DNA from: JAXMCI01 sp046349435
GTDB taxonomy: Bacteria > Pseudomonadota > Alphaproteobacteria > Dongiales > Dongiaceae
NCBI GenBank assembly: GCA_046349435.1
Contig: JAXMCI010000007.1
Span: 62,001 to 126,000 of the forward strand
Length of the DNA: 64,000 bases
Direction: 5' to 3'
Shown here: one piece after another, positions 55,084-64,000 of the stretch
Layout: every line of letters begins with the position of its first letter
Position numbering within the stretch: position 1 is the first letter of the stretch
Notes under the pieces: generated by a model
What the model saw: the letters and a program-made list of their open reading frames with translations, nothing else
The model's database searches: none
Told to the model about the DNA's origin: nothing
Translations under genes and position numbers: made by a program

Positions 55084-55975
55084 ATGAGCGACACCCTCCT
55101 GGCGCCCGCCAGAGCCCGCGACGACGCAGCGCCGGGGCCGACCCGGCAGGCGTTGGCGGGCGCCGGCATCCCGACGATCGGGCTCGGCTGCAGCCGGCTC
55201 GGCTCGATCACCAACACGGATCCCGCCGCCGGGCCGCGGCTGATCGCCCTGGCGCTCGAGCTCGGCATCGCGCATTTCGATACCTCCGACATCTACGGCC
55301 AGGGCGACAGCGAACGGCTGCTCGGCCGGGTCCTGCGCGGACGCCGCGATCATGTGCTGCTGGCCAGCAAGGGAGGGCGCCGCTTCTCTCCGGCCCTCGG
55401 CCGCGCCGCTGCAGCGCTCAAGGCGCCGCTGCGCCCGGCCACCAGCTCGCCGGCCCTCGGCCGGGCTCTGCGCCGGCCGCGGCGGCCAGCCGAGATTTCA
55501 GCGCGGCCATTCTCGAGCGGGCGCTCGAGGACAGCCTGCGGCGCCTCGGCACCGACTATCTCGACATCTACTACCTGCACCTGCCGCCGGAGGCCGTCAT
55601 TCGCGCCGAGGCGGCCGCCGCGCTCGAGCGCAGCCGGTCGCAGGGCAAGCTGCGCCATATCGGCATCGCGGTCGACGATGCGGCCGCTACGGTATCGCGC
55701 CGACTGGCCCGGCCTGTCGGTGGTGCAGGCGCCGCTGTCCGCCGAGCGCGTGCCCGGCTTCGCCGGGTTTCTCGCCGCCGCCGCCGACCGCGGCGTCGCC
55801 GTCATCGCCCGAGAGCGCTCGGCGGCGGCACGCGGCTGGCCGGCGCTGACCGCGCGGCGGCCTGCCGATTTCTCCGGCGCGCTGCGTCGGCCAAGGTGGC
55901 GGGCTGCCTGATCGGCACTACGCGGCCGGAGACGGTGGAGGCGGCATTGCCGCCGGCCTGCGATGATCGAGGATG
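55084..55975 (+). pseudogene. Aldo/keto reductase, frame broken at least three times
   Basis: The N-terminus is normal (GIPTIGLGCSRLGSITNTD, then ALELGIAHFDTSDIYGQGDSE with the catalytic Asp/Tyr). Near 55,490 similarity moves to another frame (SAAILERALEDSLRRLGTDYLDIYYLHLP), near 55,690 back (DWPGLSVVQAPLSAE), and near 55,890 again (KVAGCLIGTTRPETVEAAL). Together the pieces cover a complete AKR, but no single frame encodes it. Third-position GC is still high, so the breaks are recent or are sequence errors. Confidence 0.8.
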
Positions 55976-57620
55976 CCCGGGGATTGCCCGACGGCAGCCG
56001 GCTCGACACCGACCTTCTGCATCGTCGGCGGCGGCGCCGCCGGGCTGACGCTGGCGCACCGCTGGCCGGGCGCCGGCTGCGCGTGCTGCTGCTCGAATCG
56101 CTGGCCGCGGCGGCGCGAGCCGGAAGCCGACGCCCTCAACGAGGGCGAGGTGATCCTCGGCACAGCCCGCCGGCTCTACCGGCAGCGCCGGCTGGGCGGC
56201 GCCACCGACTATGGGGTGGACGCTGCACTTTCCGACGAGATCGACTGCACGGCGCGACCACGTCCCGCTGAGCGGCTGGCCGATCCGCGCGGCGACGCTG
56301 CGGCCCTGGTATCGCGACGCGATGGAGCTCTGCCAGGCGGGCGAGCCTTGCCTACGACGCCGGCGAAGCCTTGCCGGGCCGGCCGGCGGCGATGATCCCG
56401 CTTCCGGAGCGACGCGCTGCGCACCGACCGCATCGAGCGGTTCAGCTGGCCCACCGATTTCGGCCGTACCTACGGGCCGGCCCTGGCCCGCGCCGGCAAC
56501 GTGCGCGTGCTGCTGCACGCCACCTGCGTCGCGCTGGAGAGCGATCCGGCGGGCCGGCGCATCGAGCGCGTCGCGGCGGCGACGCCGGCCGGCTCGCGGT
56601 CTCGGCGCGCCGCTTCGTCCTGGCGGGCGGCGGGCTGGAGACCACCTGCCTGCTGCTGGGCGGGCCGGCGGCGGGCGCGGGATCGGCAGCGGGCGGGCAA
56701 TGCTGGGACGCTGCTACATGTGCCACATCGAGGGCGTGCTCGGACGGCTCGCCTTCACCCCGCCGGACCGCCGCTGCAGATCGTTTCGAGCGCACCGGCG
56801 ACGGCATCTATTGCCGGCGCCTGCTCACCGTCGATCCGGCGGCGCAGCGCGCCCGCCGGCTGCTGCAGTTCGTCGCCCGCCCGCACCATCCCAGCATCGT
56901 CGACCCCGCCCACCGCGACGGCATCCTGTCGAGCATGTTCCTGGTCAAGGGCATGATCGTCCCGGAGTACCGCAGCAAGATGGACGCGCGCCGAGTTCAG
57001 CGCTACGCCGGCGCCGTGGGCGGCGCCGCCTTCTGGGCCGGGCACCTGCGCAACGTGCTGCGCGACGCGCCGCGCATCGCCGCCTTCGGCGTCGGCTGGG
57101 TCCGCCGCTGCACCTGGCGAAGCGCAAGATCCCGTACGTGATCCTGCCGCGGCGCGACGCCACCTACCCGCTCGAGTTCACCAGCGAGCAGTCGCCCGAT
57201 CCCGGCAGCCGCGTCGTGCTGAGCGACGCGGTCGACCGCTTCGGCCTGCCGAAGCTGCGCATCGAGTGGCGGATGAGCGAGCTCGACGTCGCCAGCATCG
57301 CCGGCTGCTTCGCGCTGCTGCGCGACGAGCTCGCCGCCGGCGGCGCCGGGCGGCTGGCGCTGGAGCCCGATCTCGTGGACCGCATCCGCGCCTGCCACCC
57401 GACGGGCGGCCACCATATCGGCACGACGCGAATGGCGGCGAGCCCGTCCGAGGGCGTCGTCGACGCCGACTGCCGGGTCTTCGGGCTCGACAATCTCTAT
57501 CTCTGCAGCAGCTCGGTCTTCCCGACCTCCGGCTATGCCAACCCGACGCTGACCATCGTCGCGCTCGCCGCCCGGCTCGCCGCCCGCCTCGAATCGAGCG
57601 CCATCGGGATCGCCGCCTGA
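55973..57620 (+). pseudogene. GMC-family FAD-dependent oxidoreductase, multiply frame-broken
   Basis: Pieces of a GMC oxidoreductase appear in sequence but in changing frames: FCIVGGGAAGLTLAHR (FAD-binding), NEGEVILGTARRLY, GWPIRAATLRPWYRDA, RIERFSWPTDFGRTYGPALA, RFVLAGGGLETT, a CYMCHIEG piece, then an intact C-terminus with HHIGTTRMA and VFGLDNLYLCSSSVFPTSGYANP. Seven or more frame changes occur before about 57,120. The last 165 codons are continuous and overlap the next gene's start (TGATG). Confidence 0.8.
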
Positions 57621-58895
57621 TGCTCGACTGCCTGTGGCTGTCGCGGGTCCACCCCTTCCCCGCCGACTCGGGAGACCGGATCTACACCGGCCGGCTGGCC
57701 GGCGCCCTGGCCGGCGCCGGCGTGCGCGTCGTCTTTCTCGGGCTGGGGGGCGCGTCGGGCCCGGTGCCGCCGCCCGGCGAGGATCTCGGGGTCTGCTGGC
57801 GGCCGGTGGCCGGGGGAGCGCGCGCCCTGCTGCTCGGCGCTGCTCAGCCCGGCGCCGCTGGTCGCCGCCCGCTTCAACACGCCCGCCTATCGCGCGGCCC
57901 TCCGGGCGGCGCTCGCCGAGGCCGCCTGGGACGTCGTGGTGATCGACCAGTACGGGCTGGGCTGGGCCCTGCCGCTGATCCGTCGCCGCTGGCCGGATCC
58001 GGCGACGCGGCCACTGCTGGTCCACGTCTCCCACGACCATGAGGAGAGCGTCACGCGGCAGCTCTTCGCCGACTGCAACGAGGGCGCGGCCAAGCGCCTG
58101 GCGTTGCGTCTCAACGCCTGGAAGACGGCGCGCTACGAGCGCTGGGTGGTGGACTCCGTCGACCTCGTGACGGTGATCACCGCCGAGGACGGCGCGACCT
58201 ATGCGCGGCAGCATCCGCGGCAGCGGTTCCTGCCGCTGACGCCGGGCTTCAGCGGCCGGCCGGTGGCGGAGCGGCGGCTCGACGCCGGCCTGCCGCGCCG
58301 CGCCGTGCTGCTCGGCTCCTTCGGCTGGATCGCCAAGCAGATGAACCTGCGCGACTTTCTCGCCGCTGCCGACCCGGTGCTGGCCGCCGCGGGCGTCGAG
58401 CTCGAGGTGGTCGGGCCGATTCCCGACAGCCTCCGGTCCGAGCTGGCGCCTGCGATGCGGGCGACGTGCGCTTCACCGGGTTCGTCGACGACCCGGCGGT
58501 CAATTCGCCGCCGCGCGGCTCGGCATCGTCGCCGAGCGCGCGGCGTGGGCGGCTTCAAGCTGAAGATGCTCGACTACGTGTTCAACCGGGTGTGGCGGTC
58601 GCCGGGCTGCGTCTCGGTCACCGGCATCCCGGAGCCGGTCGGGCGGCACTTCCTCCTGGCCGACGATCTCGCCGCGCTCGCCCGCACCGTCGTCGCCGCG
58701 ATCGACGACGTCGAGCGGCTCGACCGGCTGCAGAGCCAGGCCTTCGCCGCGGCGCTTCCGGCCTTTGCCTGGGAAGCGCGCGGCACCGCCCTGCGGCATG
58801 CCATCGAGGCCGGCCTCGCCAGGCGACAGCGGCCGGAGAGGAGTCTCGCGGGCCAGGCCGCCGCCTCGCGCAGGTCAGGCGCGATGACGTCCTGA
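57620..58895 (+). pseudogene. Glycosyltransferase (GT4-like), frame-broken
   Basis: The start MLDCLWLSRVHPFPADSGDR (acceptor side of GT-B) is followed by frame changes near 57,840 and between about 58,455 and 58,550. Intermediate sections are intact, for example WALPLIRRRWPDP, HVSHDHEESVTRQL and VLLGSFGWIAKQMNLR. The donor-binding end appears as GGFKLKMLDYVF. The combined order matches a GT4-like enzyme of about 420 residues. The upstream AKR and GMC genes suggest a sugar-modification cassette. Confidence 0.75.
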
Positions 58896-59048
58896 GCCGG
58901 GGATCGCCGCGGCGGCGGAATTATTCCGACGCGGGACATGTTCTTGCCACGGGCAGGGTGGCAACGAGCGGTGGGACGGCCCGCGGATGTCGATCGAATC
59001 CAGTCGGGGTGCAGAGCAGCGGCCGGCGCGCCGCCGTCGGGCTGCCGG

Positions 59049-59912
59049 ATGACCGCCGTGCCGGCCGGTGCGATCAGGATCGGGGTCGGCGGCTGGATCT
59101 ATCCGCCCTGGCGCGGCAGCTTCTATCCGCAGGGCCTGCCGCGGACCCGGGAGCTCGGCTTCGCCACGCGCCGGCTGGCCACCATCGAGATCAGCGCCAC
59201 CTTCTTCGGCGCGCAGCGTGTCGCGACGTTCCGCAGCTGGGCGGCGGCGGCGCCGGACGGGTTCGTCTATGCCGTGAAGGGACCGCGCGCCGCGACCCAC
59301 CGAGGCGATCTGGCCGAGGTCGGGCCGCTGATCGAGCGCTTCATCCGGGGCGGCGTGCTGGAGCTCGGCAGCCGTCTCGGGCCGCTGCTCTGGCAGCTTC
59401 CCGACGCCACGCCGTTCGACCCCGAGCAGTTCGGCCGCTTCCTGGCGCTGCTGCCGCAACGGGCGGGCGGGCGGGCGCTGCGCCATGTGGTCGAGGTCCG
59501 CAACGTCAGCTTCCATAACGCGGCAGTGGTGCGGCTGCTGCGCGATCACGGCGTGGCGCTGGCCATCCTCGACTCCGAGCGCAGCGCTGCCTGGGAGGAC
59601 CTCACGGCCGACTTCGTCTATCTGCGCCTGCAGCGCTGCGCCCAGCACGAGGTCCAGGGCTATGCCCGGCCGACGCTCGAGCATTGGGCCGACCGGCTGC
59701 GGGCCTGGAGCCTCGGCCGGGCGGCGCCGCGCCCGGCACTGCTCGGGCCGCCCGCAGCGATGCGCAGCCGCGACGTCTATGCCTATTTCGTCGGCGGGTT
59801 CAAGCAGCGCTGCCCCACCGCCGCACTCGCCCTGCAGCAGCGGATCGGCGCGCTGCCGGAGCAGCCGCCGGCGCCAGGCCGCGACGAGCCGGCCAGGGCG
59901 GCGCATGGCTGA
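59049..59912 (+). CDS. DUF72 family protein
   Basis: About 287 residues: IRIGVGGWIYPPWRGSFYP, FATRRLATIEISATFFGAQR, FVYAVKGPR, FDPEQFGRFLALLP, VVEVRNVSF and DVYAYFVGG form the DUF72 TIM-barrel pattern. Function is unknown. The ATG at 59049 begins the conserved part; the frame is open upstream to 58938 without similarity. It is the first unbroken gene after the frameshifted block. Confidence 0.9.
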   Translation: MTAVPAGAIRIGVGGWIYPPWRGSFYPQGLPRTRELGFATRRLATIEISATFFGAQRVATFRSWAAAAPDGFVYAVKGPRAATHRGDLAEVGPLIERFIRGGVLELGSRLGPLLWQLPDATPFDPEQFGRFLALLPQRAGGRALRHVVEVRNVSFHNAAVVRLLRDHGVALAILDSERSAAWEDLTADFVYLRLQRCAQHEVQGYARPTLEHWADRLRAWSLGRAAPRPALLGPPAAMRSRDVYAYFVGGFKQRCPTAALALQQRIGALPEQPPAPGRDEPARAAHG

Positions 59913-60067
59913 GCCGCAAGCTCCTCCCGGCCGAGCTGACACAAAAATGCCCGCACCGGGTGATTTGCAGGGAACTCCTGCCCCGGTCTCGGAGTTCACC
60001 AGACGGATTTGAACTTGAGGCGGAAGGCCGCCCGGCGTTGCCGGACGACAAGCCTCCCGTGTGGGAC

Positions 60068-60529
60068 ATGACACTCCAGTCGCCGCGCGATGGCCGTGCC
60101 TTCGATCTGCCACCCCGGCCCGGCGTGCTGATCGTCGAGGACGAGCTGCTGATCGCCATCAACAACGCCGGCGCGGTCGACGACCTCGGCTGCGACGTGC
60201 TGGGCATCGCGGCGACGGCCGCCGATGCGCTGGCCATCGCCGAGCAGCGCCGGCCGGACCTGGCGATCGTCGACATCACGCTGGAGGGCCGCATGGACGG
60301 GATCGAGCTCGCCCGGCTGCTGATCGCCCGGCACGGGCTGCGGGTCGTCTTCGCCTCCGCCCAGGGCGACGAGCCGACGCGCCGGCGGGCTGACCTGGCC
60401 GGCGCGGCCGGGTTCCTCAAGAAGCCGTTCCACGAGCGCGCCCTGCAGGATCTCGTCCGCCGATTGCTGGCCCCCGGGCTCCCGCTCTGCCGCGACGCCG
60501 CGGCCCCCACGGCGGCGCTCGCCGTCTAG
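60068..60529 (+). CDS. Response regulator, REC domain only
   Basis: About 153 residues: VLIVEDELLIA, phospho-acceptor Asp69 (IVDITLEG), the VVFASAQG switch position and Lys in FLKKPF. It is similar in style to the HWE-partner REC proteins of alphaproteobacteria (ITLEGRMDGIELA). No kinase gene adjoins. The start may be the ATG at 60068 or a GTG nine bases upstream; neither has a clear ribosome-binding site. Confidence 0.88.
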   Translation: MTLQSPRDGRAFDLPPRPGVLIVEDELLIAINNAGAVDDLGCDVLGIAATAADALAIAEQRRPDLAIVDITLEGRMDGIELARLLIARHGLRVVFASAQGDEPTRRRADLAGAAGFLKKPFHERALQDLVRRLLAPGLPLCRDAAAPTAALAV

Positions 60530-60670
60530 CGCCCCGCCCCTGCCCGGCCGCAACCGCGAGGCGTCCTCGACGCCTCCGCGGTGCACTGACGTCGCCGGCG
60601 CGAATCGGTTATGCTGGTCGGCGACAGTGGCGGGCAGCGGCCCGGCCCGGGTCTTCCGACGGATCGGGAC

Positions 60671-62509
60671 ATGAAGTCAGCGGCCACCCCCGAGGAGAGG
60701 GCGGCCGGCGAGGCGTCGCCGGCCGACGAGGATCTCCTGCCCGTCGCGCGGCTGCCGACCGGCCCCTGGTCGTTCCTCTGGCATTTCGTGACGCGCCATT
60801 TCGCCGGTCGCTACATGCTGATGATCGGCACGGTGCTGGTCGCCCAGGGCATCGAGACCTTCGAGCCCTACATCCTGAAGCGCCTGGTCAACGCGCTCAC
60901 CGCCTCGGTGCACGAGCAGGCGCCGGCCGCGCCGGTCACCTTCTGGTTCCTGCTCGCCGTCGGTGGCTGGCTGGCCGCCATGCTGCTGATGCGCGTCTAC
61001 CAGATCATCGACGCCGGGGCGGGACCGCCGCTGCGCGCCAAGGTGCAGAAGCAGCTCTTCTCCTACCTGCTCGGCCATTCGCCGCGCTACTTCCAGGAAA
61101 ACTTCGCGGGGAAGCTCGGCCAGAAGATCAAGGAGGCGGGGCGCAGCTGCCTCGGCATCCTCGACATCCTGTGCTTCGACGTCAGCAAGATCGCCATCAT
61201 GCTGGCGGTCGCGACCACCCTGCTCGCCCTCCAGGTGCCGCTCTTCGCGGTCATCCTGGTCGCCTGGATGACGGTCTATCTCTCGGTCACCACGGCGCTG
61301 GCCTGGCGCTGCGTGCGGCTGTCCAAGGCCTTCTCCGAGGCGGTCAGCACCTCGACCGGGCGGCTGATCGATTCGATCAGCAACGCCGACACGGTGCGCA
61401 GCTTCGCCAAGGGCGCGCTGGAGCGCCGCCTGATCGGCCGCTACCTCGACGAGGAGAGCCGGCGCTCGATGCGGCTGCGCCGCTTCCTGGTCGTCATGCG
61501 GCTCTTCCAGTCGGTGGCGGTGACCCTGTTCCTCGCCCTGATGATCTGGCTGGCGCTGCAGCGCACGCTGGCCGGCGCGCTCGACCTCGGCTCCTTCACC
61601 ATGGTCTTCACGCTGGCCAACTTCATCTCGATCAACGTCTGGAACCTGTCGAACCGCACGCTCGACTTCTTCGAGCAGACCGGCACCCTGACCGAGGCGC
61701 TCGAGCTGGTCACCCAGCCGCACGAGATCGTCGACCGGCCCGGCGCACAACCGCTGGCGGTCGGGCGCGGCGCCATCGCGTTCCGCGACCTCTCCTTCGC
61801 CCATCCCGACGGGGTGGCGCTGTTCCGTCGCCTCAACCTGGAGATCGCGCCGGGCGAGAAGGTGGCGCTGGTCGGCCCCTCGGGCTCGGGCAAGTCGACC
61901 CTGGTCAAGCTGCTGCGCCGGCACTACGAGCCGCAATCCGGGCGCATCGAGATCGACGGCCAGGACATCGCCGCGGTCACCTGGGACAGCCTCAACGAGG
62001 CGATCGCCGAGGTCAGCCAGCTGCCCGGCGTGTTCCACCGGCCGGTGCGCGACAACATCCGCTACGCCCGCGAGCGGGCCGGCGAGGCGGAGGTGGTGAG
62101 CGCGGCGCGGAGCGCCCACAGCCACGAGTTCATCCTGCGCCGCCCGGCCGGCTACGACACCATCGTCGGCGAGCAGGGCATCAAGCTCTCGGGCGGCGAG
62201 CGGCAGCGGCTGGCGATCGCCCGCGCCATCCTGAAGGACGCCCGCATCCTGGTGCTCGACGAGGCGACCAGCTCGCTCGACAGCGAGAGCGAGCACCTCA
62301 TCCAGGAGGCGCTGTTCGGGCTGATGCAGGGCCGCACGGTGATCGCCATCGCCCACCGGCTGTCGACCATCACCGGGATGGATCGGATCCTCTATCTCGA
62401 ATCCGGCCGGCTTCTGGAGCAGGGCAGCCACCAGGCGCTGCTGCGCCAGGGCGGGCGCTATGCCGAGCTCTGGCGGCGACAGGTCGGCGGCTTCCTCGGC
62501 GCCGCCTGA
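60671..62509 (+). CDS. ABC exporter, fused membrane and ATPase domains
   Basis: About 612 residues. Six membrane helices (about 35-330) are followed by a type I exporter NBD with Walker A GPSGSGKST, Q-loop VSQLPGVF, signature KLSGGERQRLA, Walker B ILVLDEATSSLDSE and AIAHRLST. The overall type is half-transporter (MsbA/LmrA-like, dimer). The substrate is not evident: lipid, peptide or drug. The ATG at 60671 lacks a strong Shine-Dalgarno sequence (CGGGAC). Confidence 0.92.
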   Translation: MKSAATPEERAAGEASPADEDLLPVARLPTGPWSFLWHFVTRHFAGRYMLMIGTVLVAQGIETFEPYILKRLVNALTASVHEQAPAAPVTFWFLLAVGGWLAAMLLMRVYQIIDAGAGPPLRAKVQKQLFSYLLGHSPRYFQENFAGKLGQKIKEAGRSCLGILDILCFDVSKIAIMLAVATTLLALQVPLFAVILVAWMTVYLSVTTALAWRCVRLSKAFSEAVSTSTGRLIDSISNADTVRSFAKGALERRLIGRYLDEESRRSMRLRRFLVVMRLFQSVAVTLFLALMIWLALQRTLAGALDLGSFTMVFTLANFISINVWNLSNRTLDFFEQTGTLTEALELVTQPHEIVDRPGAQPLAVGRGAIAFRDLSFAHPDGVALFRRLNLEIAPGEKVALVGPSGSGKSTLVKLLRRHYEPQSGRIEIDGQDIAAVTWDSLNEAIAEVSQLPGVFHRPVRDNIRYARERAGEAEVVSAARSAHSHEFILRRPAGYDTIVGEQGIKLSGGERQRLAIARAILKDARILVLDEATSSLDSESEHLIQEALFGLMQGRTVIAIAHRLSTITGMDRILYLESGRLLEQGSHQALLRQGGRYAELWRRQVGGFLGAA

Positions 62510-62510
62510 G

Positions 62511-63146
62511 TCAGCCGACCAGCCGCGCCGCCATCAGGCCCCGCACCGAGTTGCCGAGCAGCAGCTCGCCCGCTACGGCAATCTCCTCCCGGCTTAGCAC
62601 CGCCTCGGCGGTGCACCGCGCGGGATCCTCCAGCAGCGCGCGGCGCAGCGTGCCGGCGAGCAGGCCGCAGGCCAGCGGCGGCGTCACCAGCCCCTCGCCC
62701 CGGCGCAGGAACAGCGTCGTCCAGCTGCCCTCGGTGACCTCGCCCCGCTGGTTGAGGAACAGCACCTCGTCGGCCTCGCAGGCCGCCCTGGCGGCGGCGA
62801 GCTCCGCCTCGAAGAGCGCCCGGCTCGTCGTCTTGTGGCGCAGCAGCGGGTCGGCGCTGTCGACCCTGGAGCGCGCCCAGGCGACCCGCAGGGGCAGGCG
62901 CGGCGGCGTCAGCGCCACATCGGAGAGCTCGACGGCGCCGTCGCGGTGCAGCAGGAGGCGCACGCGCCGCGGCCCGGCGAAGGAGGCGGCGAGATCCCCG
63001 AGCCGCCGCTCGACCGCGGCGGGGTCGCAGGCGAAGCCCAGCGCCGCGGCCGACGCGGCCAGGCGCTCGACGTGCAGCCGCGGCAGCGCGTAGCCCTCGC
63101 CCGGCCGCCAGGCCATTGTCTCGATCAGCTGGAAGCCGGCCGTCAT
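62511..63146 (-). CDS. Class IV PLP aminotransferase (aminodeoxychorismate lyase-like)
   Basis: About 211 residues. It has the class IV core: IETMAW, LPRLHVERLAASAAALGF, RVRLLLHRDG, the PLP-lysine region LLRHKTTSRALFE, the EVLFLNQRGEVTEGSWTTLFL block with the conserved Glu, and GLLAGTLRRALL. It may make 4-aminobenzoate (PabC type) for folate or methanopterin; branched-chain types are less likely. Its length is shorter than full PabC (about 270). It is divergent from the FolB gene, with the ABC exporter stop one base away. Confidence 0.85.
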   Translation of the reverse strand: MTAGFQLIETMAWRPGEGYALPRLHVERLAASAAALGFACDPAAVERRLGDLAASFAGPRRVRLLLHRDGAVELSDVALTPPRLPLRVAWARSRVDSADPLLRHKTTSRALFEAELAAARAACEADEVLFLNQRGEVTEGSWTTLFLRRGEGLVTPPLACGLLAGTLRRALLEDPARCTAEAVLSREEIAVAGELLLGNSVRGLMAARLVG

Positions 63147-63259
63147 GGACGGCGAGCCGGGGCAACCCGGCCCGCCCCGACCCGTTGATTGCCTGCCCCC
63201 GGCTTTTCCGCCATCATCGCCGGCGAACCCCAGGGGAATGCAGGAGGAGAGAGCGGCGC

Positions 63260-63700
63260 ATGTCGATCGTCCGCGTGCTGGCCGAGCAGATGACCGTGCC
63301 CGAGGACGTCGAGGCCGGCCGCCGCCCTTATCGCATGTTCGTGCGCGACCTCGTGCTGCCGGCGCGCATCGGCGTCTACGCCCACGAGCATCTCGCGCCA
63401 CAGAAGATCCGCATCAACGTCGACCTCCGCGTCACCGAGAATCCAGGCCCCCGCAACGACGACATCGGCAATGTCGTCTCCTACGACACGATCATCGCCG
63501 GCATCAAGGCGATGCTGCAGCGCGGCCACATCAACCTGGTCGAGACGCTGGCCGAGGCCGTCGCCGAGCTCTGCCTCGAGGACATGCGCGTCGTGCTGGC
63601 GCAGGTCCGGGTCGAGAAGCTCGAGCTGGCGGCCGACGGCGTCGGCGTCGAGATCGAGCGGCGGCGCGGCCCGACCGCCCGCCAGCGCCCTGCCGCTGCC
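63260..63700 (+). CDS. folB: Dihydroneopterin aldolase (FolB) family domain
   Basis: An ATG after GGAGGAGAGAG opens a frame with RMFVRDLVLPARIGVYAHEHLAPQKIRINVDL, DDIGNVVSYDTIIAGIKAMLQRGHINLVETLAEAVAELCL and VRVEKLELAADGVGVEIER, a full FolB domain of about 145 residues. Members act on 7,8-dihydroneopterin in folate or methanopterin synthesis. No stop codon follows in frame; the reading frame runs on into a kinase domain, so the 3' end is approximate. Confidence 0.9.
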
Positions 63701-64000
63701 CGATGGCGGCACCCCGGCCTCGAGGTCGGCGCCGCCGCGCGACGCCGCCCCGCCGGCTGCGTCGTCAAGCTGGGCGGCAGCCTGTCGGATGCTGCCGCCC
63801 TGCCCGCCTGGCTCGAGGTCCTCGCCGCGGCAGCCGGCCGGGTCGTGCTGGTGCCGAAGGCCCTTCGCCGACCAGGTTCGCGCGGCGCAGCGCCGCTGGC
63901 GCTTCGGCGACGGGCCGGCGCACCGCATGGCGCTGCTCGCCATGGAGCAGTACGGGGTGATGCTTGCCGCTCTCCACCCGGCGCTGCGGCCGGCCCGCTC
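63701..64000 (+). CDS. Amino-acid kinase family protein, partial, with one frameshift
   Basis: In the same frame as FolB, CVVKLGGSLSDAAALPAWLEVLAAAAGRVVLVP is the start of an amino-acid-kinase fold (phosphate-binding KLGGS). Near 63,855 the expected PGGGPFAD is damaged, and the continuation FADQVRAAQRRW...MALLAMEQYGVMLAALHPALRPAR is read one frame over to the window edge. Such kinases occur beside FolB in C1-cofactor clusters (MfnE-like). Whether the two domains are normally separate genes cannot be decided here. Confidence 0.65.

Overview
The window is about 70% GC with very strong G/C third-position bias, dense bacterial genes and many 4-base stop/start overlaps. The gene content suggests an alphaproteobacterium: HWE-family histidine kinase with a REC-only partner, ExoY/Wza/Wzc-type polysaccharide genes, DUF3072, DUF1636, and RbsABC-like importers. 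The genus cannot be fixed from the sequence. No rRNA, tRNA, CRISPR array, integrase or insertion sequence was seen.

Layout. (1) 1-7047, minus strand: a LacI-controlled operon for uptake and oxidation of an unknown carbohydrate-like compound (LacI regulator, periplasmic binding protein, ABC ATPase, permease, cyclase-family hydrolase, D-2-hydroxyacid dehydrogenase, start of a Gfo/Idh/MocA dehydrogenase). (2) 7253-10525: an exported unknown protein, a DUF1636 protein, an alpha/beta hydrolase and a fumarylacetoacetase-family enzyme. (3) 10755-13336: two tandem paralogues of an unfamiliar PP-loop ATPase-like protein with a Cys cluster, next to (4) 13357-26640: a complete Wzx/Wzy-type exopolysaccharide locus in two divergent arms. 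The minus arm holds two GT2 enzymes, a flippase, a pyruvyl transferase, a GT4 enzyme and an ExoY-like priming transferase. The plus arm holds a Wzy-like polymerase, an outer-membrane beta-barrel, a short Wza-like lipoprotein and a Wzc-like co-polymerase/kinase.

(5) 26779-40888: a catabolic region with an N,N-dimethylformamidase-like amidohydrolase and a small partner, a glutathione transferase, an FGGY kinase and a PhyH-type dioxygenase. It continues with a second uptake operon: FadR regulator, Ldh-type dehydrogenase and esterase on one side; binding protein, ATPase, permease, SDR and lactonase-like amidohydrolase on the other. The two importers are clearly paralogous, and each has a strong RNA hairpin directly after its binding-protein gene. 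(6) 40910-54486: housekeeping and signalling genes: an Mfd-like translocase, an HWE kinase with divergent REC protein, a D-tagatose 3-epimerase-family isomerase, a c-type cytochrome, two glycosyltransferases, a DUF218 protein, an overlapping FIST sensor/histidine kinase pair, and a fatty-acid desaturase.

(7) 54487-64000: a short segment near 50% GC, a DUF3072 gene, and then three consecutive genes (aldo/keto reductase, GMC oxidoreductase, glycosyltransferase) whose reading frames are broken many times. These are either decaying genes or a poorly resolved stretch of sequence. Intact genes follow for a DUF72 protein, an orphan REC protein, an ABC exporter and a class IV aminotransferase. The right edge enters a FolB/amino-acid-kinase pair, plausibly the start of a tetrahydromethanopterin/methanofuran-type C1 cofactor cluster; the kinase part carries one more frameshift.

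The most unusual elements are the tandem PP-loop/Cys-cluster proteins beside the polysaccharide locus, the duplicated importer architecture with its hairpins and a composite palindromic repeat, and a LacI gene whose best start codon is ATC.
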